Source: Treponema sp. (GTDB lineage Bacteria; Spirochaetota; Spirochaetia; Treponematales; Breznakiellaceae). Taken from it: DNA of 53,212 nucleotides. Positions 41,418 through 49,662 of this stretch are shown piece after piece (the first letter of the stretch is position 1; every line of letters begins with the position of its first letter). Location of the stretch: positions 1 through 53,212 of the forward strand of contig QKCO01000068.1 of the NCBI GenBank assembly GCA_003245635.1. The letters run 5' to 3'. Under the pieces are notes generated by a model. It saw only the letters and a program-made list of their open reading frames with translations. It was not told the origin of the DNA and ran no database searches. The position numbers and the translations under genes are program-made.

Positions 41418-42704
41418 TCAAAACTTGCGCAAGATGTCCAGGGGACGCGCCCGGCCGGCCCGCCGGGCGGGCGCCCAGGCCGCGAGCACCGAACAGAGCG
41501 TCGTGCCGACGCCGATGGCCGCGATCGCTTTCCAGTCAACCGCAACCGGAATGGTCTCCAGGTAATAGGCCGGATCGAGCAGCTTCGGAGGCGCGCCGGC
41601 GACCGTTCCGCCGAGGAACGCCGCGGCGCGGGCGGCCAGGCCGAGCGCCTGCTCGATTCCGCCGATCAGCGCGTTCACGTTGACGGCGATCAGCAGCCCC
41701 GCGGAAAGACCGATTATCGATCCGATCGCGCCGGTGAGTAAAGATCCGAACAGAAAAACGCGCGTCGTGTCGGCGGGCGCCGCGCCGAAGCCCTTGAGGA
41801 TGGCGGTGTCCCTCCGCCGCTCCACGGCGAGCATCGAGGTCGCGGAAGAGACGTTCACCGCCGCTACGGCGACTACGAGCGCCATGATGAACAGGAGCAG
41901 CTGCCGCGTCGACTCGTATGAGCGGTACTGCGATTCCTGGAGCTCGTACCAGGTATAGACCGCGTAGCCGCGCGGCAAGACCGCGGTCAGCGCCGCGGCC
42001 GCCTCGTCGACGCCGCGGTACGGGTCGGCGAGCTTGACGCCGATGAACGCGCGCGAGGAATCGGCGCTCAGGGCGCGCTTGCCGGCGGCGTACGGCACGA
42101 AGAACCAAAGCGCGTCGAGCTCCCGGTAGCCGGAAGAGACGATGCCGCGCACCGTGAACGAGGCCATCCGCGGGATGGTCCGCCCCTCGCTCGTCGTGCG
42201 GACCGTCATGAGGCGCACGGTGCCGCCGACCTCCGCGCCGATCTTGCGGGCGAGCTCCTCGCCGAGCAGAGCGTCGCTCTCGCCCGAGAAATGCGCGTCC
42301 CCCTCGACGGCGCGCAGGTAGCGCTCGGTCCCCGCGTCGCGGAGGAAGCCGTCGGAGACCGCTCGGACGGTCGCCCCCGACTTGCCGCCCGCTCCGACGA
42401 CGATGCCGAGCCCCTGTCGTTCGCACCAGGCGCCGGCGACGCCGGGCGCCGAGGCGGCGGCCTCCAGCTCCGTAGCCGGTTCGCCTCCTGCGCGCCGATC
42501 GGCGGCCTGCAGGTGGTAGGTGCCGAGCTCGAGGAAGCGCTCGGTGATTCCGCGGATCATGCCGTCGGAGACGACCAGGGTCACGACGATGGGGACCAGG
42601 CTCAGCGCGATGCCGAAGGCGGCGCCGCGCAGATAGCGGCCGCCCTCCTTCCCCCTGCCGAGCAGATAGCGGAAGGCTACGAAGGAAACGACGCGGGACT
42701 TCAT
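41418..42704 (-). CDS. lolE: LolC/LolE-type ABC transporter permease (second copy)
   Basis: 428-aa membrane component of a lipoprotein-release type ABC transporter. One N-terminal helix (about 27-47), a large periplasmic domain, then three C-terminal helices (about 270-295, 318-345 and 390-412). The cytoplasmic loop SMLAVERRRDTAILKGFGA is the coupling segment that meets the ATPase, as in LolC/E and FtsX. The end APARRAGRARPLDILRKF is typical of the superfamily. It overlaps the ATPase gene by 4 bp and precedes mcsA by 11 bases. Which of the two permeases corresponds to LolC or LolE is not fixed. Confidence 0.85.
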   Translation of the reverse strand: MKSRVVSFVAFRYLLGRGKEGGRYLRGAAFGIALSLVPIVVTLVVSDGMIRGITERFLELGTYHLQAADRRAGGEPATELEAAASAPGVAGAWCERQGLGIVVGAGGKSGATVRAVSDGFLRDAGTERYLRAVEGDAHFSGESDALLGEELARKIGAEVGGTVRLMTVRTTSEGRTIPRMASFTVRGIVSSGYRELDALWFFVPYAAGKRALSADSSRAFIGVKLADPYRGVDEAAAALTAVLPRGYAVYTWYELQESQYRSYESTRQLLLFIMALVVAVAAVNVSSATSMLAVERRRDTAILKGFGAAPADTTRVFLFGSLLTGAIGSIIGLSAGLLIAVNVNALIGGIEQALGLAARAAAFLGGTVAGAPPKLLDPAYYLETIPVAVDWKAIAAIGVGTTLCSVLAAWAPARRAGRARPLDILRKF

Positions 42705-43384
42705 CGCCTGACCATCGATCCCGCTTGGAGTTCGAAGCGGACGTCGGCCCGCTCGGCGACGCGGGCATCATGGGTGACCACCAGCAGCGTCTTTCCCCGC
42801 TTGTCGGCGACGTCGAACAAGAGCTCGGCGACACCCGCGCTGTTGGCCGGATCGAGATTGCCCGTCGGCTCGTCGGCGAGCACTAGCTCGGGCTCGTTCA
42901 CCAGGGCGCGGGCCACCGCGACGCGCTGGCGCTCGCCGCCTGAAAGCTGGGAGGGATAATGCGCGGAGCGCGCCTCAAGGCGCACGTCCGCGAGCAGCGC
43001 GCGCGCCCGGTCGAACGCTTCCTTTTTCGGCGCGCCCGCGATGTAGGCAGGCAGCATCACGTTCTCGAGGGCGGTGAAGTCCTTGAGCAGATAGTGGAAC
43101 TGGAAGACGAAGCCGACGAAGCGGCTCCGGTACGCGGTCAGGCCGCGCTCATCGAGGCCGTCCAGCCGGTAGGGGCCGACGACGACGGAGCCAGAGGTAG
43201 CGCCGTCGAGGCCTCCGACGATATTGAGCAGCGTGCTCTTGCCGCTGCCGCTCTCGCCGGTGATGGCGACCTTCGCGCCTTTAGGCAGATCGAGATCGAT
43301 GTCCGAAAGGATCGACAAGGTCTCGGTCCCGGAGCGGAAGGTCTTGGAGAGGGCACGGAGCTCGATCAGGGAAGACTCATTCAT
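42701..43384 (-). CDS. lolD: LolD-type ABC transporter ATPase
   Basis: 227-aa ATPase that powers extraction of lipoproteins from the inner membrane. Walker A GESGSGKST (43-51), Q-loop region VFQFHYLLKDFTALENV with the LolD-specific spacing, signature LSGGERQRVAVARAL, Walker B LVLADEPTGNLD, and the switch His in VVTHDARVAE. The family sequence RSRFVGFVFQFHYLL is close to that of LolD and MacB. It lies between two permease genes, overlapping each by 4-8 bp, so the three form one complex. Spirochaetes carry many lipoproteins, which fits. Confidence 0.92.
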   Translation of the reverse strand: MNESSLIELRALSKTFRSGTETLSILSDIDLDLPKGAKVAITGESGSGKSTLLNIVGGLDGATSGSVVVGPYRLDGLDERGLTAYRSRFVGFVFQFHYLLKDFTALENVMLPAYIAGAPKKEAFDRARALLADVRLEARSAHYPSQLSGGERQRVAVARALVNEPELVLADEPTGNLDPANSAGVAELLFDVADKRGKTLLVVTHDARVAERADVRFELQAGSMVRR

Positions 43385-44690
43385 AGCGCAGAACCTCCGC
43401 GGGCCGTTCGCGGGAGGCCCTCCCCGAAGCGAACCAGGCGGCGATGGTGGCCGACGACAGCCCGAACAGGAAGACCGCCGCGGCTTCGCTCGGGATCGTG
43501 CGGCTCGGTATTTCCTTCAAGTAGAAGACGGCGGGAGAGAAGACGCTGAACTCGCCGATGCCCGCCCCTCCGCCGGACAAGAACGAATACGCGGCGTTGA
43601 CCGCGCCGATGGCCCCGTTCACCACGAATTCGAGGGCCGTGAAGAAGGCGGCGATGTTGCCGGCGATCAGGAGTCCGAGCGCGAGCCCCGCGCCGGCGCC
43701 CGCGAGCCCCACGAGGAACCCGTCGAAGGCGAACACCAGGCGGACCGCGGCGTTCGAGGCGCCGACCGCCCTGAGGAGCCCGATCTCCTCGCGCTTCTCG
43801 AGGGCGGCCCGGCGCTGCGCCTGAAAGACGCTGACGCCGACCACGATGAAAATAAGCCCGATCAGGAGGAACATCATGATCTTCTCCGTGCGGAGCGCGC
43901 CGAAAAAGGCGCGGTTGAAGGTCCGCCACGAAACGATCTTCGCGCCGGCGGCCGGCCCCATGCGGGAAATCGCGGCGAGCGCTTCCCGGTCTTTCCATCG
44001 GTCGGTCAATTTGACTCCGTAGGCGAAGGGAACCGCGCCGCCGTGGAGCTTGGCGGCCGAGGCGAGCGGAATGAAGGCCCATCCGAGATCGTACTCGTAG
44101 AACCCGCTCCTGAAGATCCCGGCCACGCGGAAGGTCGCGTCCTCGGGCGTCAGCGTATCGAGCGCGCTGCCCGAAAGCGACAAAAGGGACAGCTCGTCGC
44201 CGACGCCGGCGCCGAGCGAGCGGGCCAGTTCGGCGCCGAGCAGGATGGAGCGGGGATCGGACAGGTCGAACGAACCTTCCTCGAAATCGAGGCGCGAAAC
44301 GAGGCCGGGGTCGAAGTCCGCCGTATCCGCGGGTATGCCGCGCACGAGGCAGCCCTGCTGCGCGCGCCGGCCGCCGCGGACGATGGTCTGGAGCTCCACG
44401 AACGGCAACGCGGAGGAGACGCCGCGCGCGCCCCGCAGCTCGGACAGCAGCGCGTCGTCGGTTTCCTGCGCGGGCGGCGGCTCCACGCGCAGATGAAAGG
44501 AGGATATTTCGAGTATGCTGTCGATGAAACCCAGCTGGAAGCCGTTCATGACCGAAAGCACGACGATCAGCGCCATGACGCCTACGCCGATGCCGGCGAC
44601 CGCCAGGATGGACGACGGCGAGCTCTTGTCGCGTCGGCGGGCGGAAAGATAGCGCGACGCGGCGAAGGGGACCCAGGAAAAGCCTTTCAT
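43377..44690 (-). CDS. lolC: LolC/LolE-type ABC transporter permease (first copy)
   Basis: 437-aa permease with the N-terminal FAASRYLSARRRDKSSPSSI entry and helix GVGVMALIVVLSVMNGFQLGF, very like LolC/LolE. The periplasmic domain covers about residues 50-265, followed by three helices (about 272-295, 320-350 and 400-425). The coupling loop AALEKREEIGLLRAVGASN faces the ATPase. It is the first gene of the Lol-like trio and overlaps both neighbours (4 bp upstream, 8 bp downstream). It shares the SxMNGFQ region found in true LolC/E rather than in MacB. Confidence 0.88.
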   Translation of the reverse strand: MKGFSWVPFAASRYLSARRRDKSSPSSILAVAGIGVGVMALIVVLSVMNGFQLGFIDSILEISSFHLRVEPPPAQETDDALLSELRGARGVSSALPFVELQTIVRGGRRAQQGCLVRGIPADTADFDPGLVSRLDFEEGSFDLSDPRSILLGAELARSLGAGVGDELSLLSLSGSALDTLTPEDATFRVAGIFRSGFYEYDLGWAFIPLASAAKLHGGAVPFAYGVKLTDRWKDREALAAISRMGPAAGAKIVSWRTFNRAFFGALRTEKIMMFLLIGLIFIVVGVSVFQAQRRAALEKREEIGLLRAVGASNAAVRLVFAFDGFLVGLAGAGAGLALGLLIAGNIAAFFTALEFVVNGAIGAVNAAYSFLSGGGAGIGEFSVFSPAVFYLKEIPSRTIPSEAAAVFLFGLSSATIAAWFASGRASRERPAEVLRYE

Positions 44691-45793
44691 CGCAGGCGCT
44701 CCTCCGAGACGAGGGACCCATCCCGGTACGTAGCCCGCAGCACGGCCTTTCCGTCCTTATACAGCAATTCGTTTTCCATATCGCCTTCCCTCGACACCGT
44801 GCGCTCGAGAACGCCGTTGCGGTAATCGCGCTCGGCGATGCGGACGCCCGCTTCGTCGTAGCCGTATTCCTCGACCAGGACGACGCCGTTCCGCTCGGTC
44901 GTCCGCGAGGCTATCCGTTCGCCCTTCCACTCGAAGCGCGTTTCGGAGATCTTCTTCTCGTCCGTGCCGTAGACCGTCTCTGAAACGGTCCTGCCTCGCG
45001 CGTCGAAGGCGGTTTCGGTGCGCGTCCCGTCGGCGTTCGCCTTCCTGCGCGTCGATCCCGGAACCGCGGAATCGGACGCCGCGGCGTAGCTGACCTTTTC
45101 GACGGTGGTCCGCGTTTTCCCGTCCGCGGACGCGCGCACCGTTTCGGCTTCCCGCCCTGACCCGTCGAAGAAGGTCGTTTCGGTCTCTCCGTCCGCGCCT
45201 CGGAATTCGATCGAACGCGGCAAACCACCGCGGCTCTCTTGCGCAAAAGCCGTACCGTCGGGCGTCCTCGAGACCGAGAGAAGCGCGCCCGCTCGCGAAT
45301 AGCGATAGGTATCCGTCCAGAGGGGCTCCCCTTTTTCGGCGCCGATCGAACGGGCTTCGGACGACAGGATCCGGTCCCCGTCCCAGCGGTAGGCGACGAC
45401 CGTCCCCTCTCCGCCGGCGTCGACGCTGCGCTCTTCGATCAGATGCCGCCCGGCATCGTAGCGTTCGGAACGCCGGTAGCCGTCCGGATAGCTGGTCTCG
45501 ACCGACTCGGGGAATCCGCTCGGGAACAGGAGGGATACGGATGCGCTGTTGAGCTCTGAGTGATGGTAGAGCGTCTTGGTCTCCGTTCGCCGTCCCTCGG
45601 CTGCCGAAGATGAGGCGATCGAAAGGGCCCATTCGCCGCGGAGCGCGGCGGCTTCGGCCAGCCGTTCGTACGCGATGCCCGCGGCATCCGAACGGTACCA
45701 GAGGAGCTGCCCCGCGGCGGCCGGGTCCGCGAAGGCGGGATACGAGACGAGCGCCGCCGACAGGAAGGCCCGGAGAGCCAGGAACCTACGCAA
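44687..45793 (-). CDS. Exported repeat protein (MORN/YD-like), unknown function
   Basis: 368 residues, signal peptide at the N-terminus (RRFLALRAFLSAALVSYPAFA). The rest is a string of degenerate repeats of 16-25 residues with a Y/F-x-x-x-G-x motif, for example YPDGYRRSERYDAGR, YRWDGDRILSSEAR, YGYDEAGVRIAERDYRNG and YKDGKAVLRATYRDG, similar to MORN_2 or YD repeats. These should build a long beta-sheet surface in the periplasm or at the outer membrane. The TTG at 45793 overlaps the ftsY end by 8 bp, and the stop overlaps the lolC-like start. Tight coupling with the Lol genes suggests a role in lipoprotein transport or its cargo, by inference. Confidence 0.68.
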   Translation of the reverse strand: MRRFLALRAFLSAALVSYPAFADPAAAGQLLWYRSDAAGIAYERLAEAAALRGEWALSIASSSAAEGRRTETKTLYHHSELNSASVSLLFPSGFPESVETSYPDGYRRSERYDAGRHLIEERSVDAGGEGTVVAYRWDGDRILSSEARSIGAEKGEPLWTDTYRYSRAGALLSVSRTPDGTAFAQESRGGLPRSIEFRGADGETETTFFDGSGREAETVRASADGKTRTTVEKVSYAAASDSAVPGSTRRKANADGTRTETAFDARGRTVSETVYGTDEKKISETRFEWKGERIASRTTERNGVVLVEEYGYDEAGVRIAERDYRNGVLERTVSREGDMENELLYKDGKAVLRATYRDGSLVSEERLR

Positions 45794-46661
45794 GGCCGAC
45801 GAATTCGCGCGCGTAGGCGTCCGCGTCGAAGGGCGCGATGTCGCCGTAGCTCTCGCCGGTGCAGACGAAGGCGATCGGCAGGCCGAGCTTGCCGCAGACG
45901 GAAAAGGCGGCCCCGCCGCGCGCGCTCGAATCGTATTTGGTGAGGACGACACCGTCCAGCTTGACGGCGTCGTGGAAGGTTTCCGCCTGCGCGAACGCGT
46001 TCCGCCCCGTCGTGGAATCGAGCACGAGCAGCTTCCGGTAGCGCGCCCCCGACGCCTTGGAATCGACGACGCGGTCGATCTTCTTCAGCTCGTCCATGAG
46101 CCCCGCCTTCGTGTGCATGCGGCCGGCCGTATCGGCGATGATGAAGTCGCAGGAGCGGGCGCGCGCGGCGTCGATGGCGTCGAACACGACGGCGGCAGGA
46201 TCGCCGCCGTGCTTGTGGGCGACCACCTGCACGCCGAGCCGCTCGCCGTGTATCTTCAGCTGGTCGATCGCGGCGGCCCGGAACGTATCCGCGGCGGCCA
46301 GGAGCGGCTTCTTCCCGTAGCGGTCGCGGTAGAGGGAGGCCAGCTTCGCGGCGGTCGTCGTCTTGCCGACGCCGTTGACCCCGAGCAGGAGCAGAATGTC
46401 GAAGGCGGAGCCGTCGGGCGCGGCGTCGAGCGACCGCAGGTCCTCGCGCAGCAGGAGCGCGAGTTTTTCCTTCACCGCGGCTTCGCCGGAGATGCGCTCG
46501 GCGCGGCAGGCGGCGCGCAGCCGGTCCACGAGGGCGAAAGCCTCGGCCGCGCCGAGATCACCTTCCACCAGACCGTCGGCGACGTCGTCGTAGAAATCGT
46601 CGCCTTCGCCGCCGCGCCCGAACAGAGCCTTGAGCCTGTCGGCGAATCCCATCTTACCCAT
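45786..46661 (-). CDS. ftsY: Signal recognition particle receptor FtsY
   Basis: GTPase that docks the SRP-ribosome complex at the membrane. The 291-aa protein has a short N-terminal part, a helical N domain and the G domain: GVNGVGKTTT (94-103), the insertion DTFRAAAIDQL, DTAGRMHTK, LVLDSTTGRNA, TKYDSSARGG and the closing GESYGDIAPFD. The TKYDSSARGG motif varies from the usual TKLDGTAKGG. There is no long acidic A domain. GAGGTGA is found before the ATG. It sits 4 bases after the PEGA gene and overlaps the repeat-protein gene. Confidence 0.96.
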   Translation of the reverse strand: MGKMGFADRLKALFGRGGEGDDFYDDVADGLVEGDLGAAEAFALVDRLRAACRAERISGEAAVKEKLALLLREDLRSLDAAPDGSAFDILLLLGVNGVGKTTTAAKLASLYRDRYGKKPLLAAADTFRAAAIDQLKIHGERLGVQVVAHKHGGDPAAVVFDAIDAARARSCDFIIADTAGRMHTKAGLMDELKKIDRVVDSKASGARYRKLLVLDSTTGRNAFAQAETFHDAVKLDGVVLTKYDSSARGGAAFSVCGKLGLPIAFVCTGESYGDIAPFDADAYAREFVGLA

Positions 46662-46665
46662 CTGA

Positions 46666-48141
46666 TCACCTCACTCCAGCGCGCTTGACCGAGCGCGAAT
46701 CGGAACTGCGCAAATAGCGGACCAAGCGGTACGCCGATTCGGCCAGGAAGGCCCCGGCGACCGTCCACAGAACGGCGCCCGCGGTCTGGAAAGCGGCGGA
46801 CCGGCCGGACAGGACGGTCGAATCCTCGTAAACCGCGGTCGTCGCGTAGGAAGTAGCCATGCCCGAAACGATGAACGCCAGGGGCATGGCCAGGGAAAAC
46901 CGGCCGAAAGCCCCGTAGAAGGCGCGGCGGGAATCCTCGACGGGCGTCGCATCCTTCGGGAGGGCCGGCGCCAGGACAAGGGAAACCGCGTCCCCCGAAC
47001 CTTCGGCCAAAACCGCCGCCCCCGAACGGCGCTTATCGGCATCTCCCTGAACGAAGCTCGAACGGTCTACCGGAATCTCGAGCTCCAAGGGGGAGATCCC
47101 CGCGTAGAGTCCATCGAGCCGGATCGAGCCGTCCACCGGCTTCCCCTCGCCGTCAACCAGGCCGACCGAAACGCGCCGGGAAGCCGCGCGCGGGAGCGAG
47201 ATCGAGACCGATGTCCGTTCGCCGGCGGGAATTTCGACGCGGCGCTCGAAGCGCTCGTAGCCTTCGCGATCGGCGGAGACGAGCGCCGAGCCGGGAACCC
47301 GCTCCAAGGGGCCGACGGAGCCCTCCCCCATCAGCACGCCGTCGACATGAACGCCCGCATCCTCCGGCTCGACCGCGACCGAAAGAGTCGCCGGAGGAGA
47401 CCCGGAAGCCGCCGAGACGAGACGGAGCGACAATTCGGAGAGGGCGGCGTCCCGCTCCATCGGAGAGAACGCGACGGAATCCGCGTACAGATCAACGTCG
47501 AGATAGGGACTGTACAGGCGGAGCGCGACGTAGAGACGCCCGTAGAAAGGTTCGACGCGGCCCAGGAGCAGAGCGTCGTAGGATCTTTTCAAGCAGAAGG
47601 AGCGTTCCGATCCGGCCGCGGGAGCCTCGAAAAAGGCTCCGTCCTTATTCTCCTTCGCGGCCGCCAGCGGCCTCTCGGCGGCGACGCGCGGCATCTCCCG
47701 CACGGACGCGTCGAACGCCTCCCGCGCGGCTGAAACATCCTCGTCGGCTTTCTCCAGCAGGGTCCGGTACTTCCATTCGGGATTTCCCGCGAAGAGCAGC
47801 GCATCCCGGACGCCCCGCTTCGCGGCGAGCGTCTTGGAAGCGCTCTCCATATTCTTTCCCGCCAGAAACCCCGCATAGGCTTGCCGCTCGTCTTCGGGGA
47901 GCGCGCGCCGAGGAGCCGCGAACAGAGCCTTGGCGAGCGTCCTGACGACGAGATCTCCGGCCAAACGATCAGCCGTGCCGAGGCGCGACACATCGAAAGC
48001 CGCGACCCCGACGGTCCAGGAGGGAGGCTCGTCCCCGGCCGGAGCTCCGCTCGAGCGCGGAGATTCCGCGCAGTAGGAGCGCGCCGCAAGACCCGCCAGG
48101 AGAGCCAGAGCGATGCCGAACCTCGGTCGAGAGGAGCCCAC
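46666..48141 (-). CDS. Exported PEGA-domain protein with C-terminal membrane anchor
   Basis: 491 residues. Signal peptide FGIALALLAGLAARSYCA (the Cys before A makes a lipobox possible but not clear). A central part about residues 255-375 has two PEGA-like beta domains (LSVAVEPEDAGVHVDGVLMG and SIRLDGLYAGISPLELEIPV). Near the C-terminus two hydrophobic segments (about 415-435 and 450-470) suggest membrane attachment. The first half resembles no family I know. PEGA domains are common in spirochaete surface proteins. It lies 3 bases after prfB and 4 before ftsY. Confidence 0.75.
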   Translation of the reverse strand: MGSSRPRFGIALALLAGLAARSYCAESPRSSGAPAGDEPPSWTVGVAAFDVSRLGTADRLAGDLVVRTLAKALFAAPRRALPEDERQAYAGFLAGKNMESASKTLAAKRGVRDALLFAGNPEWKYRTLLEKADEDVSAAREAFDASVREMPRVAAERPLAAAKENKDGAFFEAPAAGSERSFCLKRSYDALLLGRVEPFYGRLYVALRLYSPYLDVDLYADSVAFSPMERDAALSELSLRLVSAASGSPPATLSVAVEPEDAGVHVDGVLMGEGSVGPLERVPGSALVSADREGYERFERRVEIPAGERTSVSISLPRAASRRVSVGLVDGEGKPVDGSIRLDGLYAGISPLELEIPVDRSSFVQGDADKRRSGAAVLAEGSGDAVSLVLAPALPKDATPVEDSRRAFYGAFGRFSLAMPLAFIVSGMATSYATTAVYEDSTVLSGRSAAFQTAGAVLWTVAGAFLAESAYRLVRYLRSSDSRSVKRAGVR

Positions 48142-48144
48142 CGA

Positions 48145-49258
48145 TCAGGCCTCCTGCGCGGCCTTCCACGCGAAGCGCAGGTATTCTTCGATGAAAGGCT
48201 CGATGTCCCCGTCCATGACCGCCTGCACGTTGCCGACTTCCATCTTCGTCCTGGTGTCCTTGACCATCGTATACGGTTGGAACACGTAGGAGCGGATTTG
48301 GTTACCCCAGGAAATATCCTTTTTCTCCTGGGCGAAGCGCTCGTTGTCCTTTTCCTTTTCCGCCCGGTAGTGCTCGTAGAGCTTGGCTTTGAGCATGCTC
48401 ATGGCCGTGGCCCGGTTCTTGATCTGGCTCCGCTCGGATTGGCAGGCGACGACGATGCCGGTCGGGATATGGGTGAAGCGGACCGCGGAATCGGTCTTGT
48501 TGACGTGCTGGCCGCCGGCGCCGCCGGACCGGTAGGTATCGACGCGCAGATCCTCGGGCCGGACCTCGACCTCGATCGAGTCGTCCAGGAGCGGGAACGC
48601 GTACACGGACGCGAACGAGGTATGGCGGCGCGCGGCGGCGTCGAAGGGGGAGATGCGCACCAGACGGTGGATGCCCGATTCGCCCTTGAGGTAGCCGAAG
48701 GCGAAGTTGCCGTCTATCTGCACCGTCACCGACTTGATGCCGCCTTCCGCTTCGACGAGGTCGACGACCTCCACCGAGAAGCCGCGCCGCTCGGCCCAGC
48801 GCGTGTACATGCGGTAGAGCATGGACGCCCAGTCGCAGGCTTCGGTGCCGCCGGCGCCCGAATGGACGGTGAGGAAGCAGCCGTTCCGGTCGACTTCTCC
48901 GGACATCAGCTCGAGCACGCTCAGGCGTTCGAACTCGGCCTCGACTTCGTCCAGGCTTTTCTCGATTTCGGGACAGAGGGATTCATCGTTCTCCGCGGCG
49001 GCGAGCTCGTGGAGCGTCTCGAGATCGGCGCCCGATGCGACCAAGTCCTTCCAAGGCTCGAAGCGGCCCTTGAGGCCCTTGAGGCGAGTCATTATCTTTT
49101 CGGCCGTAGCCGTATCGTTCCAGAAATCGGGTTCGGCTACGCGGGCTTCGAGCTCGTCCAGCTGCTTTTCAAAGGCGGCCGGGTCAAAGACGCCTCCAAG
49201 TGTCGTTGATTCGGGCGTTCAGATCCTGGACTCGGGGGCCGAGTTCGGAAAGGGTCAT
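48145..49258 (-). CDS. prfB: Peptide chain release factor 2, programmed +1 frameshift
   Basis: Reads UGA and UAA stop codons and releases the finished peptide. The gene is in two frames. A 24-codon first part starts at ATG 49258 (GAGGAGG upstream) and ends at an in-frame TGA (49186-49184). Reading continues in the +1 frame through CTT-TGA-C into LDPAAFEKQLDE and on to the stop at 48145. The frameshift signal is the classical one: GGAGG, three bases, CTTTGAC. The codon-recognition tripeptide SPF is in VRISPFDAAARR, and the catalytic SGGAGGQHVNKTDSAVR is intact. Total about 370 aa, as expected. By autoregulation, low RF2 favours the shift. Confidence 0.97.
49183..49197 (-). promoter_or_regulatory. 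prfB programmed frameshift signal
   Basis: On the minus strand GGAGG (49197-49193), CGT, CTT, TGA, C. The internal Shine-Dalgarno and its 3-base spacing to the slippery CTT are as in E. coli prfB. Confidence 0.93.
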
Positions 49259-49290
49259 GGGGAACCTCCTCGGGTTAGATGCGGATGGGA

Positions 49291-49584
49291 TTATCGGCGG
49301 ACGCCCGGGCCCGGAAGACGGGCGACCATCCGCCGCCACTTCTTCTCGCGCATGCCCGAGACGACCAGGACGCCGTCGACCGGGTATTGGTAGATCCGCA
49401 CGCGGTCGTACGCGTCGGTGGCGCGGTCGATATCGCGCTTCATCCGGTCGAGGGAAGCGGCGGACACGAGCGCGGATTCCCACAAGCCCCGCTGTATTTT
49501 CTCGAACCCGTAGCGGGAGAGCAATTCGGCGAGTTCACGGGCGCGTTCTTCGGATCCCGGATCGAGAGCCACCGACACGAACAT
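49291..49584 (-). CDS. Stand-alone Cas2-like ferredoxin-fold protein
   Basis: 97 residues. It begins MFVSVALDPGSEERARELAELLSRYGFEKIQRGLWES, which follows the Cas2 pattern of a first beta strand, a helix, the G-x-x-x-x-Q/R turn and the Q-x-S/G-x-F/W-E strand. VRIYQYPVDGVLVVSG is the matching later strand. There is no CRISPR array or other cas gene in the window. Cas2-like folds also occur in VapD toxins and housekeeping proteins; the metal-binding Asp of Cas2 nucleases (YDI/YDV) is replaced by VALD here. It heads the long minus-strand operon, 32 bases before prfB, and has no Shine-Dalgarno sequence but a -10 box 6 bases from its ATG. Confidence 0.68.
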   Translation of the reverse strand: MFVSVALDPGSEERARELAELLSRYGFEKIQRGLWESALVSAASLDRMKRDIDRATDAYDRVRIYQYPVDGVLVVSGMREKKWRRMVARLPGPGVRR

Positions 49585-49590
49585 GGCGAC

Positions 49591-49619
49591 AGCTTACGGG
49601 AAACGGGCGCTTCTGTCAA
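49591..49619 (-). promoter_or_regulatory. Promoter of the 14-gene minus-strand operon, probably leaderless
   Basis: On the minus strand the consensus TTGACA (49619-49614), a 17-base spacer, TAAGCT (49596-49591), then 6 bases to the ATG. Transcription should begin at or beside the start codon. Confidence 0.75.
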
Positions 49620-49650
49620 ACAGCTATGGACGAGAAGGCTCTATGCCGAA

Positions 49651-49656
49651 TAGAAT
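49651..49656 (+). promoter_or_regulatory. -10 box for a possibly leaderless mRNA
   Basis: TAGAAT ends 6 bases before the ATG at 49663. There is no Shine-Dalgarno sequence and no clear -35 box. Confidence 0.4.
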
Positions 49657-49662
49657 TGTATC

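Noticed and set aside
49184-49258. prfB as a broken gene
   Set aside because: The break sits exactly at the known programmed frameshift signal.
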